DNA from: Tannerella sp.
Lineage (GTDB): Bacteria > Bacteroidota > Bacteroidia > Bacteroidales > Tannerellaceae
Direction: 5' to 3'
Assembly: GCA_031276675.1 (NCBI GenBank)
Contig: JAISMO010000141.1
Location: 1-37,479, forward strand
DNA length: 37,479 bases
A program made the translations under genes and the position numbers. The notes under the pieces were generated by a model, which saw nothing but the letters and a program-made list of their open reading frames with translations, searched no databases and had not been told where the DNA came from. Of this stretch, positions 27,075 to 34,323 are shown piece after piece. Position 1 is the stretch's first letter, and every line of letters begins with the position of its first letter.

Positions 27075-28166
27075 TTATTGGGAAATCATGGAATCTTTCA
27101 CGCTAACCGGACTTTCGTGGGCAAGGTTCACGTTTCCGGAGGTAATAATGAGGTCGCCTTCTTTCAGGTCACCGGCGGTATCGGAGCTAACGGCGTAGCT
27201 GCCGGAATTTTCCAGGTCGGTATGCACGTATACCCAGCGAGCCTTACCGTCTTTCAGGGCAAAGAGCACCTGCCTGCCCGAACGGATGACGACCGCCGAC
27301 TTGGGAACGACCCACCGTCCGCCCAGCAGGCGCTGGACAGTGACACGCACCTTCATGCCTTCAAACATCCGGCCCTTGGCGGCCACGGCGGCTTTCACCC
27401 GCACCAGCCCGCCGGCGTCGACAAACGGATTGATTTCGCGGATACGTCCTTCCGTCCCCTCGGAGGGCGTGGCATAGGGCGTCACCACGACCCGGTCGCC
27501 TGTTTTTATCAGCGGCAGTTCATTTTCCAGCACCGAGAAAACGGCCTCAAGGCTGTGCGGGTCGATGACCGTGCAAAAAGTTTCCGAGGTCGAAGCCCTG
27601 TTAAACGGTTTGGCGGAAAGGTTGGCAATCACGCCGTCGAACGGTGCCCGCAGGACGGCGTTCCGGACTTCATACAGCGCCAGTTCATACTGTGCCAGCG
27701 CCTGCCTGTAACCGCTTCGCGACTCTACCAGCGCCAGCGTCGCCGGAGGCACGTTCGCCGAATCTTCAGGCGCAAATCCCTGGCCGATCAGGACATCCTG
27801 CATATCCAGCTTCGCCTTGTCCAGCGCATCCCTTGCCTGCGCCGCCCGGTTCTCCAGACGGAATGCCGCCAGTTCGGCAATGGCCTGCCCGCGGCTGACG
27901 CGGTCGCCGTTTTTCACGTAGATGGCCGCCACCGGTTCGTCCGATCCGAAACGCAGATCGGCACAGCGGGCGGCCGCGAGTTTCCCGTTACTCACCAGTT
28001 CGTGCCGGAAATCAGTTGCCGTCAGCGTCATGACCGTTACCTCATTCGTCGCATCCGGCAACACCGTTTCGACCGTGCCTTCCTCCTCCGGCGTCCTTTT
28101 TTCACTCAGGCAGGCTGTCATGCAGATTAGCGCCGGAACAAGCAGCCAGTTTGTTTTCTTTCTCAT
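27075..28166 (-). CDS. RND efflux periplasmic adaptor lipoprotein (membrane fusion protein)
   Basis: This 363-residue adaptor has a lipoprotein signal (LICMTAC, acylated Cys followed by LSEKRTPEEE). The lipoyl/barrel-sandwich halves are VAAIYVKNGDRVSRGQAIAELA and LRAPFDGVIANLSA, joined by an alpha-helical hairpin (about residues 103-160) that would contact the TolC channel. A beta-barrel and a membrane-proximal domain (GRWVVPKSAVVIRSGRQVLF) follow. It is the first gene of the four-gene efflux operon, and a TATATTTG box lies just upstream. Confidence 0.93.
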   Translation of the reverse strand: MRKKTNWLLVPALICMTACLSEKRTPEEEGTVETVLPDATNEVTVMTLTATDFRHELVSNGKLAAARCADLRFGSDEPVAAIYVKNGDRVSRGQAIAELAAFRLENRAAQARDALDKAKLDMQDVLIGQGFAPEDSANVPPATLALVESRSGYRQALAQYELALYEVRNAVLRAPFDGVIANLSAKPFNRASTSETFCTVIDPHSLEAVFSVLENELPLIKTGDRVVVTPYATPSEGTEGRIREINPFVDAGGLVRVKAAVAAKGRMFEGMKVRVTVQRLLGGRWVVPKSAVVIRSGRQVLFALKDGKARWVYVHTDLENSGSYAVSSDTAGDLKEGDLIITSGNVNLAHESPVSVKDSMISQ

Positions 28167-28189
28167 GATTCGGTTCTTTTATCCGTTTA

Positions 28190-28197
28190 CAAATATA
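28190..28197 (-). promoter_or_regulatory. Putative -7 box (TATATTTG) for the efflux operon
   Basis: On the minus strand TATATTTG fits the Bacteroidales -7 consensus and lies about 24 bases before the adaptor ATG. No good -33 box is seen at 18-20 bases. The rest of the gene-free region 28198-28475 shows no gene or clear hairpin. Confidence 0.45.
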
Positions 28198-28475
28198 TTC
28201 TTTTTATTGCACTTTATTTTTCTTTCATCGCAATTTCTTTCCCGCATCTCCCTGATTGCGGCCGACTGCACATTCAGTTCTCCGGCAAGCACAGCGGCCG
28301 CCATTTTGCAGGCCCTGCCGTACAGCCCTGTTTCTTCGTATAGCCCGCTCCGGACAAAGCGAACCGATCGCTCCGATGGGAATGAACGCTAAAGACCGTC
28401 GCCGACGCTGCCCGGCAAGTCATCAAATGCGTGAAAGTCACTGAACGGTGTCCCTTTGAATACATGGTTTTTGCA

Positions 28476-29369
28476 TCATTGAATTGTCTTTAAAAACCGT
28501 TCCCGTCTCCATTTCCCCGTATGCAGGTCAACCGATTTCCATATAATCCACGCCTTCCCGACAATATATTCCTCCGGCAGCAACCCCCAATAACGCGAAT
28601 CCTGTGAATCTTCCGTATAATCACCCGACATAAAGTAATAATTCTTCCGGAAACAGTATGACACAAGTGGTTGTCCGTTCAGGTAAACCGTAGAATCGAC
28701 ACACGTCACTTCCGCTCGCTGTTCCCAGGCAATCAGCCTGCGGTACAGCAGATAATGCGTGCGGTTCATCGGCAGCACATCGCCTTTTTTCGGGATATAC
28801 AGCGGGCCGAAATCCCGGATATTCCATGCCAGCGTTGAATCGAACGGAAACGTATGATACACGGCCATTTCAAACGATGCACGGTCACGCGTCGACACGC
28901 GCCGCTGCGAAGCCACGTTGCCCAGCGGAGCATCCCATCCCCGCACACGCACAAAGCCATCCCGAATTTCCAGTGTATCGCCCGGCAGACCCGTACAGCG
29001 CTTGACGTAGTATTTCAGAATATGCATCTCCATTTTCTCGCCGCCACGCGGATACGGAATATGAAATACCGTTACATCATTATGCCGTATGCTGCGCCAT
29101 CCCGGCAGACGGTGTATTTCCACTCTTTCGCCGCGCAGAGAAGCGAACAGGTTGAACACTCGCGCTCCGACAGTCGGCTTGAATACCAGTAAATAATCAC
29201 CCGCCATCAGTTCCGGTTCCATCGAACTGCTCGGTATACGGAACGACGCCAGCAGGCACACCTGTATGCAGACATATGCTACGATCACGATGCTTAGCCA
29301 GAAAAGCAGGTCGACCGTCCGGTACACCAGCCGGCGTAACCCGCTTTTTATCTTTTCACTTACCGCCAT
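28476..29369 (-). CDS. lepB: Type I signal peptidase (S26A)
   Basis: This 297-residue membrane-anchored serine protease cleaves signal peptides on the periplasmic side. One transmembrane helix (LLFWLSIVIVAYVCIQVCLLA) precedes the catalytic serine motif FRIPSSSMEPELMAGDYLLV. The catalytic lysine motif is YYVKRCTGLPGDTLEIRDG. The C-terminal GDYTEDSQDSRYWGLLPEEYIVGKA box is also intact. The central region between the Lys motif and this box is long, as in other Bacteroidota LepB proteins. The gene is last in the minus-strand NVEALA/propeller block, 164 bases after a propeller gene, so it may be a dedicated processing enzyme for that block; this is inference. Confidence 0.93.
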   Translation of the reverse strand: MAVSEKIKSGLRRLVYRTVDLLFWLSIVIVAYVCIQVCLLASFRIPSSSMEPELMAGDYLLVFKPTVGARVFNLFASLRGERVEIHRLPGWRSIRHNDVTVFHIPYPRGGEKMEMHILKYYVKRCTGLPGDTLEIRDGFVRVRGWDAPLGNVASQRRVSTRDRASFEMAVYHTFPFDSTLAWNIRDFGPLYIPKKGDVLPMNRTHYLLYRRLIAWEQRAEVTCVDSTVYLNGQPLVSYCFRKNYYFMSGDYTEDSQDSRYWGLLPEEYIVGKAWIIWKSVDLHTGKWRRERFLKTIQ

Positions 29370-29533
29370 GCCTGTTGTCTGTTTTCATCCCAGAAAGGGC
29401 ATTCTTCTTTTCCACGGGTGTGACTGTATAGCCGGTAAAGCACATCCCGGTATCCATTCATTTTAAAGGAAACCTGTTTCCCGAATCTTGCAGCGCCCTG
29501 AGCAATTATACCGTTTATTTCCACTTTACCGCT

Positions 29534-30706
29534 TTATTTTTTCACTAATTCAAAGCACTTAAAACTCAACACGTCTTCTTTAAAAGAAGGATTCATGATA
29601 TGATTGTCACAAATATAAAGTCCGTCCGGATGAACAAAAAGAAGTATCGGATTATAGATATATTCCGGAAATAACGTTTCTCCCATGATATTAAACTTTT
29701 CATCCAATACGATGATTGAAAATTTTTTGCGTCCCTGAGCGGTCATTGCCACATAATTTACGCCCTCTTCGAGCGCTGCTTTCGGATAAGCAAGCCGGTA
29801 GTATATGTTACGGTATTTATCATACAGCAGGTTTCCGTAACAGGGATCTTTATAATCATTTTTTGCAAACAGAAACATGTCTTCTTTTCTCTTTTTTACT
29901 ACTTTGACATGGTCAATATATTTACTTTTTACTACATATTTCCGTATTTCGCTATGATCAACAGGCGCCACATAAATTGCCTCATCATAATAAAATGAAT
30001 AAATGAACTTTTCCCCGTCAAACTCTCTGCTGAAAGACAGAGCGAATCCCCCTACATGACCGAATTCTTCGTCCTTAATCAAAGGCGGGAAGAAAAAAGG
30101 CAATTCTTTACACAAATGATTTTCCGGATTAATCACTACAGAAACCGGCGTAGAAGAAACCGGAACTGTCCAGCTTGGTTTTTGCGTAATATACAGTTCA
30201 TGATTGATAACGAAAAGCGGCGTATAAAAAAAGGAATTTGGATTGAAGGTCGGAATGACGGTGTAGCCGCTTTCCGTTTCGCCATAATTGATTCTTTGCA
30301 GAACCGTCCCGTTTTGATCGATGCTGTATAAAGTGGGAACAGACAGCGTGGTTACATAAATGGAATCCAAACTGATAACATAATATCCCGAAGGCCCTGT
30401 AATGCCGTCAGGCCCTTCCGGTTCTATTTTTGTTTTGAAAAGGAACTCACCGCTCGGCAAATCATAAAACAAAATTTCATGAATGCTGTTCATGAATGTC
30501 AAATACGTTTTCCCGTTCCTTTCTTCATAAGGAAACAATGATACAAATTGATATTTGGTATCCTCATCCAGTGAATAGGAGAGACCTTTTCCGTTCTCTG
30601 CCAGTTCGTAATCATACGATACCTTATTTTGTTCCAAAAAACCGGCATTTCTTTTACACGAAAAAGCAATTACCATGAATACCGTGCACAATATATATTT
30701 TTCCAT
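29534..30706 (-). CDS. DUF4221-like beta-propeller lipoprotein
   Basis: This 390-residue lipoprotein has the signal MEKYILCTVFMVIAFSC (lipobox AFSC). ATG at 30706 is used, as the 13 upstream track codons would disrupt the signal. The body is a series of beta-strand repeats resembling DUF4221/6-bladed propeller proteins, e.g. EILFYDLPSGEFLFKTKIEPEGPDG, YVISLDSIYVTTL and KFSIIVLDEKFNIMGETLF. It follows the disrupted NVEALA gene by about 65 bases, the third such peptide/propeller pair in the block. A surface or periplasmic binding role is plausible but not shown. Confidence 0.8.
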   Translation of the reverse strand: MEKYILCTVFMVIAFSCKRNAGFLEQNKVSYDYELAENGKGLSYSLDEDTKYQFVSLFPYEERNGKTYLTFMNSIHEILFYDLPSGEFLFKTKIEPEGPDGITGPSGYYVISLDSIYVTTLSVPTLYSIDQNGTVLQRINYGETESGYTVIPTFNPNSFFYTPLFVINHELYITQKPSWTVPVSSTPVSVVINPENHLCKELPFFFPPLIKDEEFGHVGGFALSFSREFDGEKFIYSFYYDEAIYVAPVDHSEIRKYVVKSKYIDHVKVVKKRKEDMFLFAKNDYKDPCYGNLLYDKYRNIYYRLAYPKAALEEGVNYVAMTAQGRKKFSIIVLDEKFNIMGETLFPEYIYNPILLFVHPDGLYICDNHIMNPSFKEDVLSFKCFELVKK

Positions 30707-30731
30707 TCGGCAATACCATTTTGATAATACG

Positions 30732-30753
30732 GGGAAACTATGCACAGTTTCCC
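30732..30753 (-). promoter_or_regulatory. Intergenic hairpin between NVEALA copy 3 and its propeller gene
   Basis: The minus strand reads GGGAAACT-GTGCAT-AGTTTCCC, a perfect 8-bp stem. It has no U-tract and might slow or stabilise transcript ends between the peptide and propeller genes. Confidence 0.6.
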
Positions 30754-30771
30754 TGTAACGTGTTCATAAAT

Positions 30772-30990
30772 CTAAAAACCGCAAGGGCAGTAAACTCCAC
30801 TGTCGTAAACATTACAATAAGCGATATATGGCGGAGCCGAATGACAATCGAATCCTCCTCCTTCCCTCCAGCCAATGCTTCAATATTCTCTAACGCAACG
30901 ACAGAAAGTGTATCCTGCCGTTTTCCCAAATTCACGTTCAATGCAGCAACAACTGCAATGCCGTATAAAATTCTCTTTTTTTTATTTCAT
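30772..30990 (-). pseudogene. NVEALA-type secreted peptide gene disrupted by two single-base indels
   Basis: The ATG at 30990 runs into TAA after two codons. Removing one base in the A-rich start gives M-N-KKKRILYGIAVVAALNVN, and the frame continues to VALENIEALAGG. It then needs one extra base in the GGGAA run to continue as EGGGFDCHSAPPYIAYCNVY and end ...VYCPCGF before TAG. The repaired peptide is 72 residues with four C-terminal cysteines, matching its two intact paralogues (73 and 77). The two indels compensate, so total length is in phase. It may be a real pseudogene, a switchable gene or a sequencing artefact. The 67-residue track ORF (30738-30941) is the unrepaired middle frame. Confidence 0.75.
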
Positions 30991-31012
30991 AAAAACTTTA
31001 ATTTATTTGTTT

Positions 31013-31072
31013 TGTGGCTGTCTCTATCCTTTCAACAACCGAAACCCGCTCGGATTTCAAATTAATTCCGTT
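31013..31072 (-). promoter_or_regulatory. Conserved NVEALA leader element, copy 3
   Basis: Bases 31023-31066 are identical over 44 bases to the element before NVEALA copy 1. The core on the transcribed strand includes AATTTGAAATCCGAG and TTGAAAGGATAGA. The six-base stem flanking the core is kept here by a G-U pair (GGUUGU/ACAGCC). It lies between the upstream propeller gene and the peptide gene. Confidence 0.7.
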
Positions 31073-31103
31073 GTTCGTAATCACCAGTGGCCTGTCGTAT
31101 TTG

Positions 31104-32177
31104 TCAATTCAAATCAAAATAGATAATGGATTTTTCAGGCTCTCGTATCGCGTAAATTTTTTTGTTGTTTTCATCTACATCGAATGATATGATTTGACAG
31201 TCCAATACGTACTTTGTCAACGGCTTGCCTTCCCAGTCAAACGTGAAAACTACATCTGAATTGGAATAATTGGAAACATCCTGTTTCTCTTTACCGGAAT
31301 ACAACGCATATATCCGTTCGTCCGTACTTTTCAAACACAAATAGGCTCTTCGGGTTTCGGGTGATTTTATCATTGCGCCACGGGCATAAGACCTTTGCCT
31401 GTCGTAGTTAAAGTTGAATCCTTTTTCGGGCCCTTTTGTTAAAGTCGATAAAATTCCACTGGAATGATACACTTCCAAACAGTCAAAATATCTTCCGCCC
31501 AGTACGATTTTGGATTTGTCAGGTTTTACATTCAACAGGATTGAAAACATCTCATTCAAGACAAAATCGGGAGCATTTTTTTTAAATGAAAACCGCGGAT
31601 TATACACAGGCTTATGTTTTAGTTGTCTGTCAAAAAAATAAAACCGTTCCTTGAAACTGTTCAAATTTACACAGACAAAAAGACTGTCCGAAATCCATAC
31701 GGGATCCTCGACCGTCATTGTTGCAAAAGTATCCTTTACAAACCGGATTTTTTCAGTCATCACAGATATTTTTCCCACATTCGCCTTGCCATATTTCACC
31801 CACTGCCTGCCGGTAATATCATATAACCACACGAATTGATTGTCCGGAGATGGATGTACATATCCGGAGGACAACAATTCATTCGGTCCTGTTCCCCGCC
31901 CAACCATCAAACCTCTGTACAAATTATTTTTTACATCGAACAAATGAACAACCGAATCTATCGAAGAGTCAACAATATACAAGAACGTATCTACCTTTGT
32001 CATTCGAACGGGATTTCCGATAAATTCGGTATCTATATCCGTATGTGAAAGCATTTTTACTTCTTTAAATGATTTGTCGTTGAATATAACCGCATCTTTT
32101 ATTTCTATATATTCATTGGAATCACAGCCTGCAAGGAGTATTGACACCATTATGCATATAATATGTTTTGAGTACAT
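31104..32177 (-). CDS. 6-bladed beta-propeller lipoprotein (TolB-like)
   Basis: This 357-residue lipoprotein has the signal MYSKHIICIMVSILLAGC. ATG at 32177 is chosen; the track start lies 66 codons upstream inside the NVEALA gene and is not credible. The body shows propeller strands typical of the Bacteroidota BF2992/TolB-like group, including VDTFLYIVDSSIDSVVHLFDV, the GRGTGPNELLSSG loop and KIVLGGRYFDCLEVYHSSG. It pairs with NVEALA copy 2 (stop 73 bases upstream), from which it is separated by a strong hairpin. Function unknown; likely exposed in the periplasm or at the cell surface. Confidence 0.85.
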   Translation of the reverse strand: MYSKHIICIMVSILLAGCDSNEYIEIKDAVIFNDKSFKEVKMLSHTDIDTEFIGNPVRMTKVDTFLYIVDSSIDSVVHLFDVKNNLYRGLMVGRGTGPNELLSSGYVHPSPDNQFVWLYDITGRQWVKYGKANVGKISVMTEKIRFVKDTFATMTVEDPVWISDSLFVCVNLNSFKERFYFFDRQLKHKPVYNPRFSFKKNAPDFVLNEMFSILLNVKPDKSKIVLGGRYFDCLEVYHSSGILSTLTKGPEKGFNFNYDRQRSYARGAMIKSPETRRAYLCLKSTDERIYALYSGKEKQDVSNYSNSDVVFTFDWEGKPLTKYVLDCQIISFDVDENNKKIYAIREPEKSIIYFDLN

Positions 32178-32212
32178 TTTCCTGTAATTAAAAGGTGTAA
32201 AACAAAAATTTG

Positions 32213-32240
32213 TTCCTCCCGGTAAAAATGCCGGGAGGAA
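32213..32240 (-). terminator. Terminator-like hairpin between NVEALA copy 2 and its propeller gene
   Basis: The transcribed strand reads TTCCTCCCGG-CATTTTTA-CCGGGAGGAA, a 10-bp perfect stem followed by CAAATTTTTGTTTT. It begins 10 bases past the peptide stop. This is the layout of an intrinsic terminator or attenuator and could make the peptide much more abundant than the lipoprotein. Confidence 0.75.
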
Positions 32241-32250
32241 ACTGATAAAA

Positions 32251-32472
32251 TCAACATTCGTCAAAATCCCGCAATGTATCTCCACTCGAAAGTTTACAAG
32301 TATCTCCCGCGTCGGGACAACATGTAACACCACCTTCGCCGCCAGCCGAAGCCTCCACATTCTCCAGCGCCACATCCGTCAAAGCCATTTCACTTTTGCT
32401 TTGACTCACATTCCAGGCAGCAGCCACCGCAATGGCTGCTACAATCATCATATAAATTTTTTTTCTCTTCAT
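32251..32472 (-). CDS. NVEALA-family secreted peptide, copy 2
   Basis: This 73-residue peptide starts at ATG 32472 (MKRKKIYMMIVAAIAVAAAWNVSQ); the track's TTG start three codons earlier is less likely. A hydrophobic leader is followed by a spacer (SKSEMALTDVALEN), the family motif in the variant form NVEASA, then GGEGG. The C-terminal 25 residues hold four cysteines (VTCCPDAGDTCK ... DFDEC). The leader is nearly identical to that of copy 1, while the C-terminal segments are unrelated apart from the cysteine count. That is the usual sign of a conserved export leader with a variable mature peptide. Confidence 0.85.
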   Translation of the reverse strand: MKRKKIYMMIVAAIAVAAAWNVSQSKSEMALTDVALENVEASAGGEGGVTCCPDAGDTCKLSSGDTLRDFDEC

Positions 32473-32478
32473 AAGTTT

Positions 32479-32565
32479 CAAATTAAAAATGTTATAAAAT
32501 AAATCTGTTTGCCGGTTGTGTCTATCCTTTCAACAAATCCACTCGGATTTCAAATCAATTCCGCA
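32479..32565 (-). promoter_or_regulatory. Conserved NVEALA leader element, copy 2
   Basis: Bases 32479-32536 are identical over 58 bases to the region before NVEALA copy 1, and the similarity goes on with small gaps to about 32565. In this copy the stem flanking the core is reduced to four pairs (TTGT/ACAA). The remaining bases up to the propeller stop at 32631 hold nothing else recognised. Confidence 0.75.
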
Positions 32566-32630
32566 CTTTTCAATTCCTTGCTTTTTTGAGGGAAATCAGG
32601 GACGGAGAGTTTCTATTTTTGCCTTAATCC

Positions 32631-33803
32631 TCATTCGCTTTCAACTATCTCATTATTAAAACGAAAGAAAATCAATATTGGGGCATCATCTGAGATTTGG
32701 TTGTTTTTACATAATTCGATAAACGATTTTTCTTTATCACAAAAACGGTCTTTTTTCAAATCTTCAAAATTCATACATGAAATAAATGACGTTTCGTCCA
32801 CGCCATGAATATGATATAGAAAATTATGCTTGTCTTCCAACGAGTCAAATTTCATATTAAATGACTTTTTTGAAATTTTGTTGTAAATCCCAAGATGCTT
32901 AATTTCTCTGACAAAATAACTCATCAACAAAAAAGAATCATTTTCAAAAGGTTGAGCAAAAGATACATAATCTGATTTCACCAATCGATTCAAATAAGGG
33001 TTGCCTTCTCCTCCTTCCGATAAAAAATCCAGAGGAGGTACAGAATACCGGCCATATTCGATACTATAGTACGGCTGAAACCTGTTATTCGCATATTTAT
33101 AAATTACATTGTCGAATGGAGGAAATACGTATAAATCGAGGTTACAGGTATAAAACCGATATACAGGTGACATCAGGTAACCGCTTTCAAACGGGATGGG
33201 TATAGATTTCGATATAACGTTCATTTCGTTATCAGTAGTTATTATGTGAAATTTATATGATTCATTGCCGATTGATAGAACGGTGTAATTGAACCAAACG
33301 AATGTCTCGTCGGACAATGCAAAGACATTGATGCCTCCAACACCTTTTTTTTCATACAAATACTGGAATGAATCCAATTCATAACATATCAGTTTGTTAT
33401 CTACATCCACAAGGTAGATTTTATCATTTTCGAGACTCGCCGAAAATGACATGCTAAATGAATATTCTCCAGGACCTTGTCCTTTACGTTCCAATACTCT
33501 TTTAAACGTGCCGTTTTTATCAAATACGATTAACTTTCCCAATCGGATATCGAACAGAAATATTTCTTCTCCAATTATGTTTAACTGACTAACTTCCGAA
33601 AACATACTTTCGTCGGTAACTTCCAAAGGCACAAACCGTACTTCGTCCGTCAATTGCGATCTGTTCAAAACGCTCGTTTTATCAAAGGTTATTGTTTGAA
33701 CAGCTTCATTTGTTTCATCTTTTGAGTTTTTCGAGATATTATTACATGAAGCAACTGTTGTTAACAACAAACTAATCCGCATAACACATATATATTGTTT
33801 CAT
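32631..33803 (-). CDS. 6-bladed beta-propeller lipoprotein (PF17170-like)
   Basis: This 390-residue lipoprotein has the signal MKQYICVMRISLLLTTVASC (lipobox VASC). ATG at 33803 is used instead of the track start 13 codons earlier. Family hallmarks are VRFVPLEVTDES, IGEEIFLFDIRLGKLIVFDKNG and RKGQGPGEYSF, followed by repeated propeller blades (DNKLICYELDSFQYLYE, DNVIYKYANNRFQPYY) and the C-terminal strand DDAPILIFFRFN. It pairs with NVEALA copy 1 immediately upstream. The DUF1573-peptide-propeller order recalls known Bacteroidota NVEALA loci, but no function has been shown to my knowledge. Confidence 0.87.
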   Translation of the reverse strand: MKQYICVMRISLLLTTVASCNNISKNSKDETNEAVQTITFDKTSVLNRSQLTDEVRFVPLEVTDESMFSEVSQLNIIGEEIFLFDIRLGKLIVFDKNGTFKRVLERKGQGPGEYSFSMSFSASLENDKIYLVDVDNKLICYELDSFQYLYEKKGVGGINVFALSDETFVWFNYTVLSIGNESYKFHIITTDNEMNVISKSIPIPFESGYLMSPVYRFYTCNLDLYVFPPFDNVIYKYANNRFQPYYSIEYGRYSVPPLDFLSEGGEGNPYLNRLVKSDYVSFAQPFENDSFLLMSYFVREIKHLGIYNKISKKSFNMKFDSLEDKHNFLYHIHGVDETSFISCMNFEDLKKDRFCDKEKSFIELCKNNQISDDAPILIFFRFNNEIVESE

Positions 33804-33854
33804 AATCGTGTATTTTAAAATAAAGGATGTATCAAGATACAATCATAAAACAGT

Positions 33855-33884
33855 AAAAATTATATCTGATTACTTACCTGCAAA
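33855..33884 (-). promoter_or_regulatory. Possible promoter for the propeller gene (TTTG-N18-TAATTTTT)
   Basis: On the minus strand TTTG (33881-33884) is followed after 18 bases by TAATTTTT, one base from the TAnnTTTG consensus. It would allow the propeller gene to be expressed separately from NVEALA copy 1. A palindrome TGTATCAAGATACA lies at 33829-33842 between it and the gene. Confidence 0.35.
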
Positions 33885-33927
33885 TTTGGTATTGTTATGA
33901 TGAAATTGATACAACCTTTAAAATTAA

Positions 33928-34161
33928 TCAACCACAGCAACTGAGAGACCCCGAACCACTGCAAAGACACGCGACACCAGATCCTGGCGTGCCAGGAAGG
34001 ACGTATTTGTATTTATCAGAACTCTCTTCGTCCGCCAGTGCCTCCACATTCTCCAGTGCCACATCCGTCAAAGCCATTTCACTTTTGCTTTGGCTCACAT
34101 TCCAGGCAGCTGCCACCACAATGGCGGCTACAATCATCATATAAAAAAAAATTCTCTTCAT
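33928..34161 (-). CDS. NVEALA-family secreted peptide, copy 1
   Basis: This 77-residue peptide starts at ATG 34161 (MKRIFFYMMIVAAIVVAAAWNVSQ). The leader spacer SKSEMALTDVALENVEALA matches copy 2 exactly up to the last motif residues. After the motif comes DEESSDKYKY rather than Gly-Gly, and then a Gly/Ser-rich tail with four cysteines (GVACLCSGSGSLSCCG). It has a single N-terminal hydrophobic segment of about 16 residues and is expected to be exported. It lies 160 bases after the DUF1573 gene, behind the conserved leader element. Confidence 0.87.
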   Translation of the reverse strand: MKRIFFYMMIVAAIVVAAAWNVSQSKSEMALTDVALENVEALADEESSDKYKYVLPGTPGSGVACLCSGSGSLSCCG

Positions 34162-34167
34162 GATTTG

Positions 34168-34260
34168 CAAATTAAAAATGTTATAAAATAAATCTGTTTG
34201 CCGGTTGTGTCTATCCTTTCAACAACCGAAACCCGCTCGGATTTCAAATTAATACCGTAC
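34168..34260 (-). promoter_or_regulatory. Conserved NVEALA leader element, copy 1
   Basis: This copy shares 58 identical bases with copy 2 (34168-34225) and 44 with copy 3 (34210-34253), so it links the other two. On the transcribed strand the stem GGTTGT/ACAACC encloses a 13-base loop containing GAAAGGATAG. It reaches to within a few bases of the ATG. Confidence 0.75.
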
Positions 34261-34323
34261 TTTTGCACACCTCCTTTCCGTTTATATATTCGACATTCGG
34301 GCAAGGTTTCCCTTCCCGCCCTT

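Noticed and set aside
32178-32375. 66-codon N-terminal extension of the middle propeller protein
   Set aside because: It overlaps the NVEALA copy 2 gene and the terminator-like hairpin, and a perfect lipoprotein signal starts at 32177.
33928-34161. Double-glycine bacteriocin leader reading of the NVEALA motif
   Set aside because: Gly-Gly follows the motif in two copies but not in copy 1 (ALADEESS), and no C39 peptidase/ABC exporter is encoded in the window.
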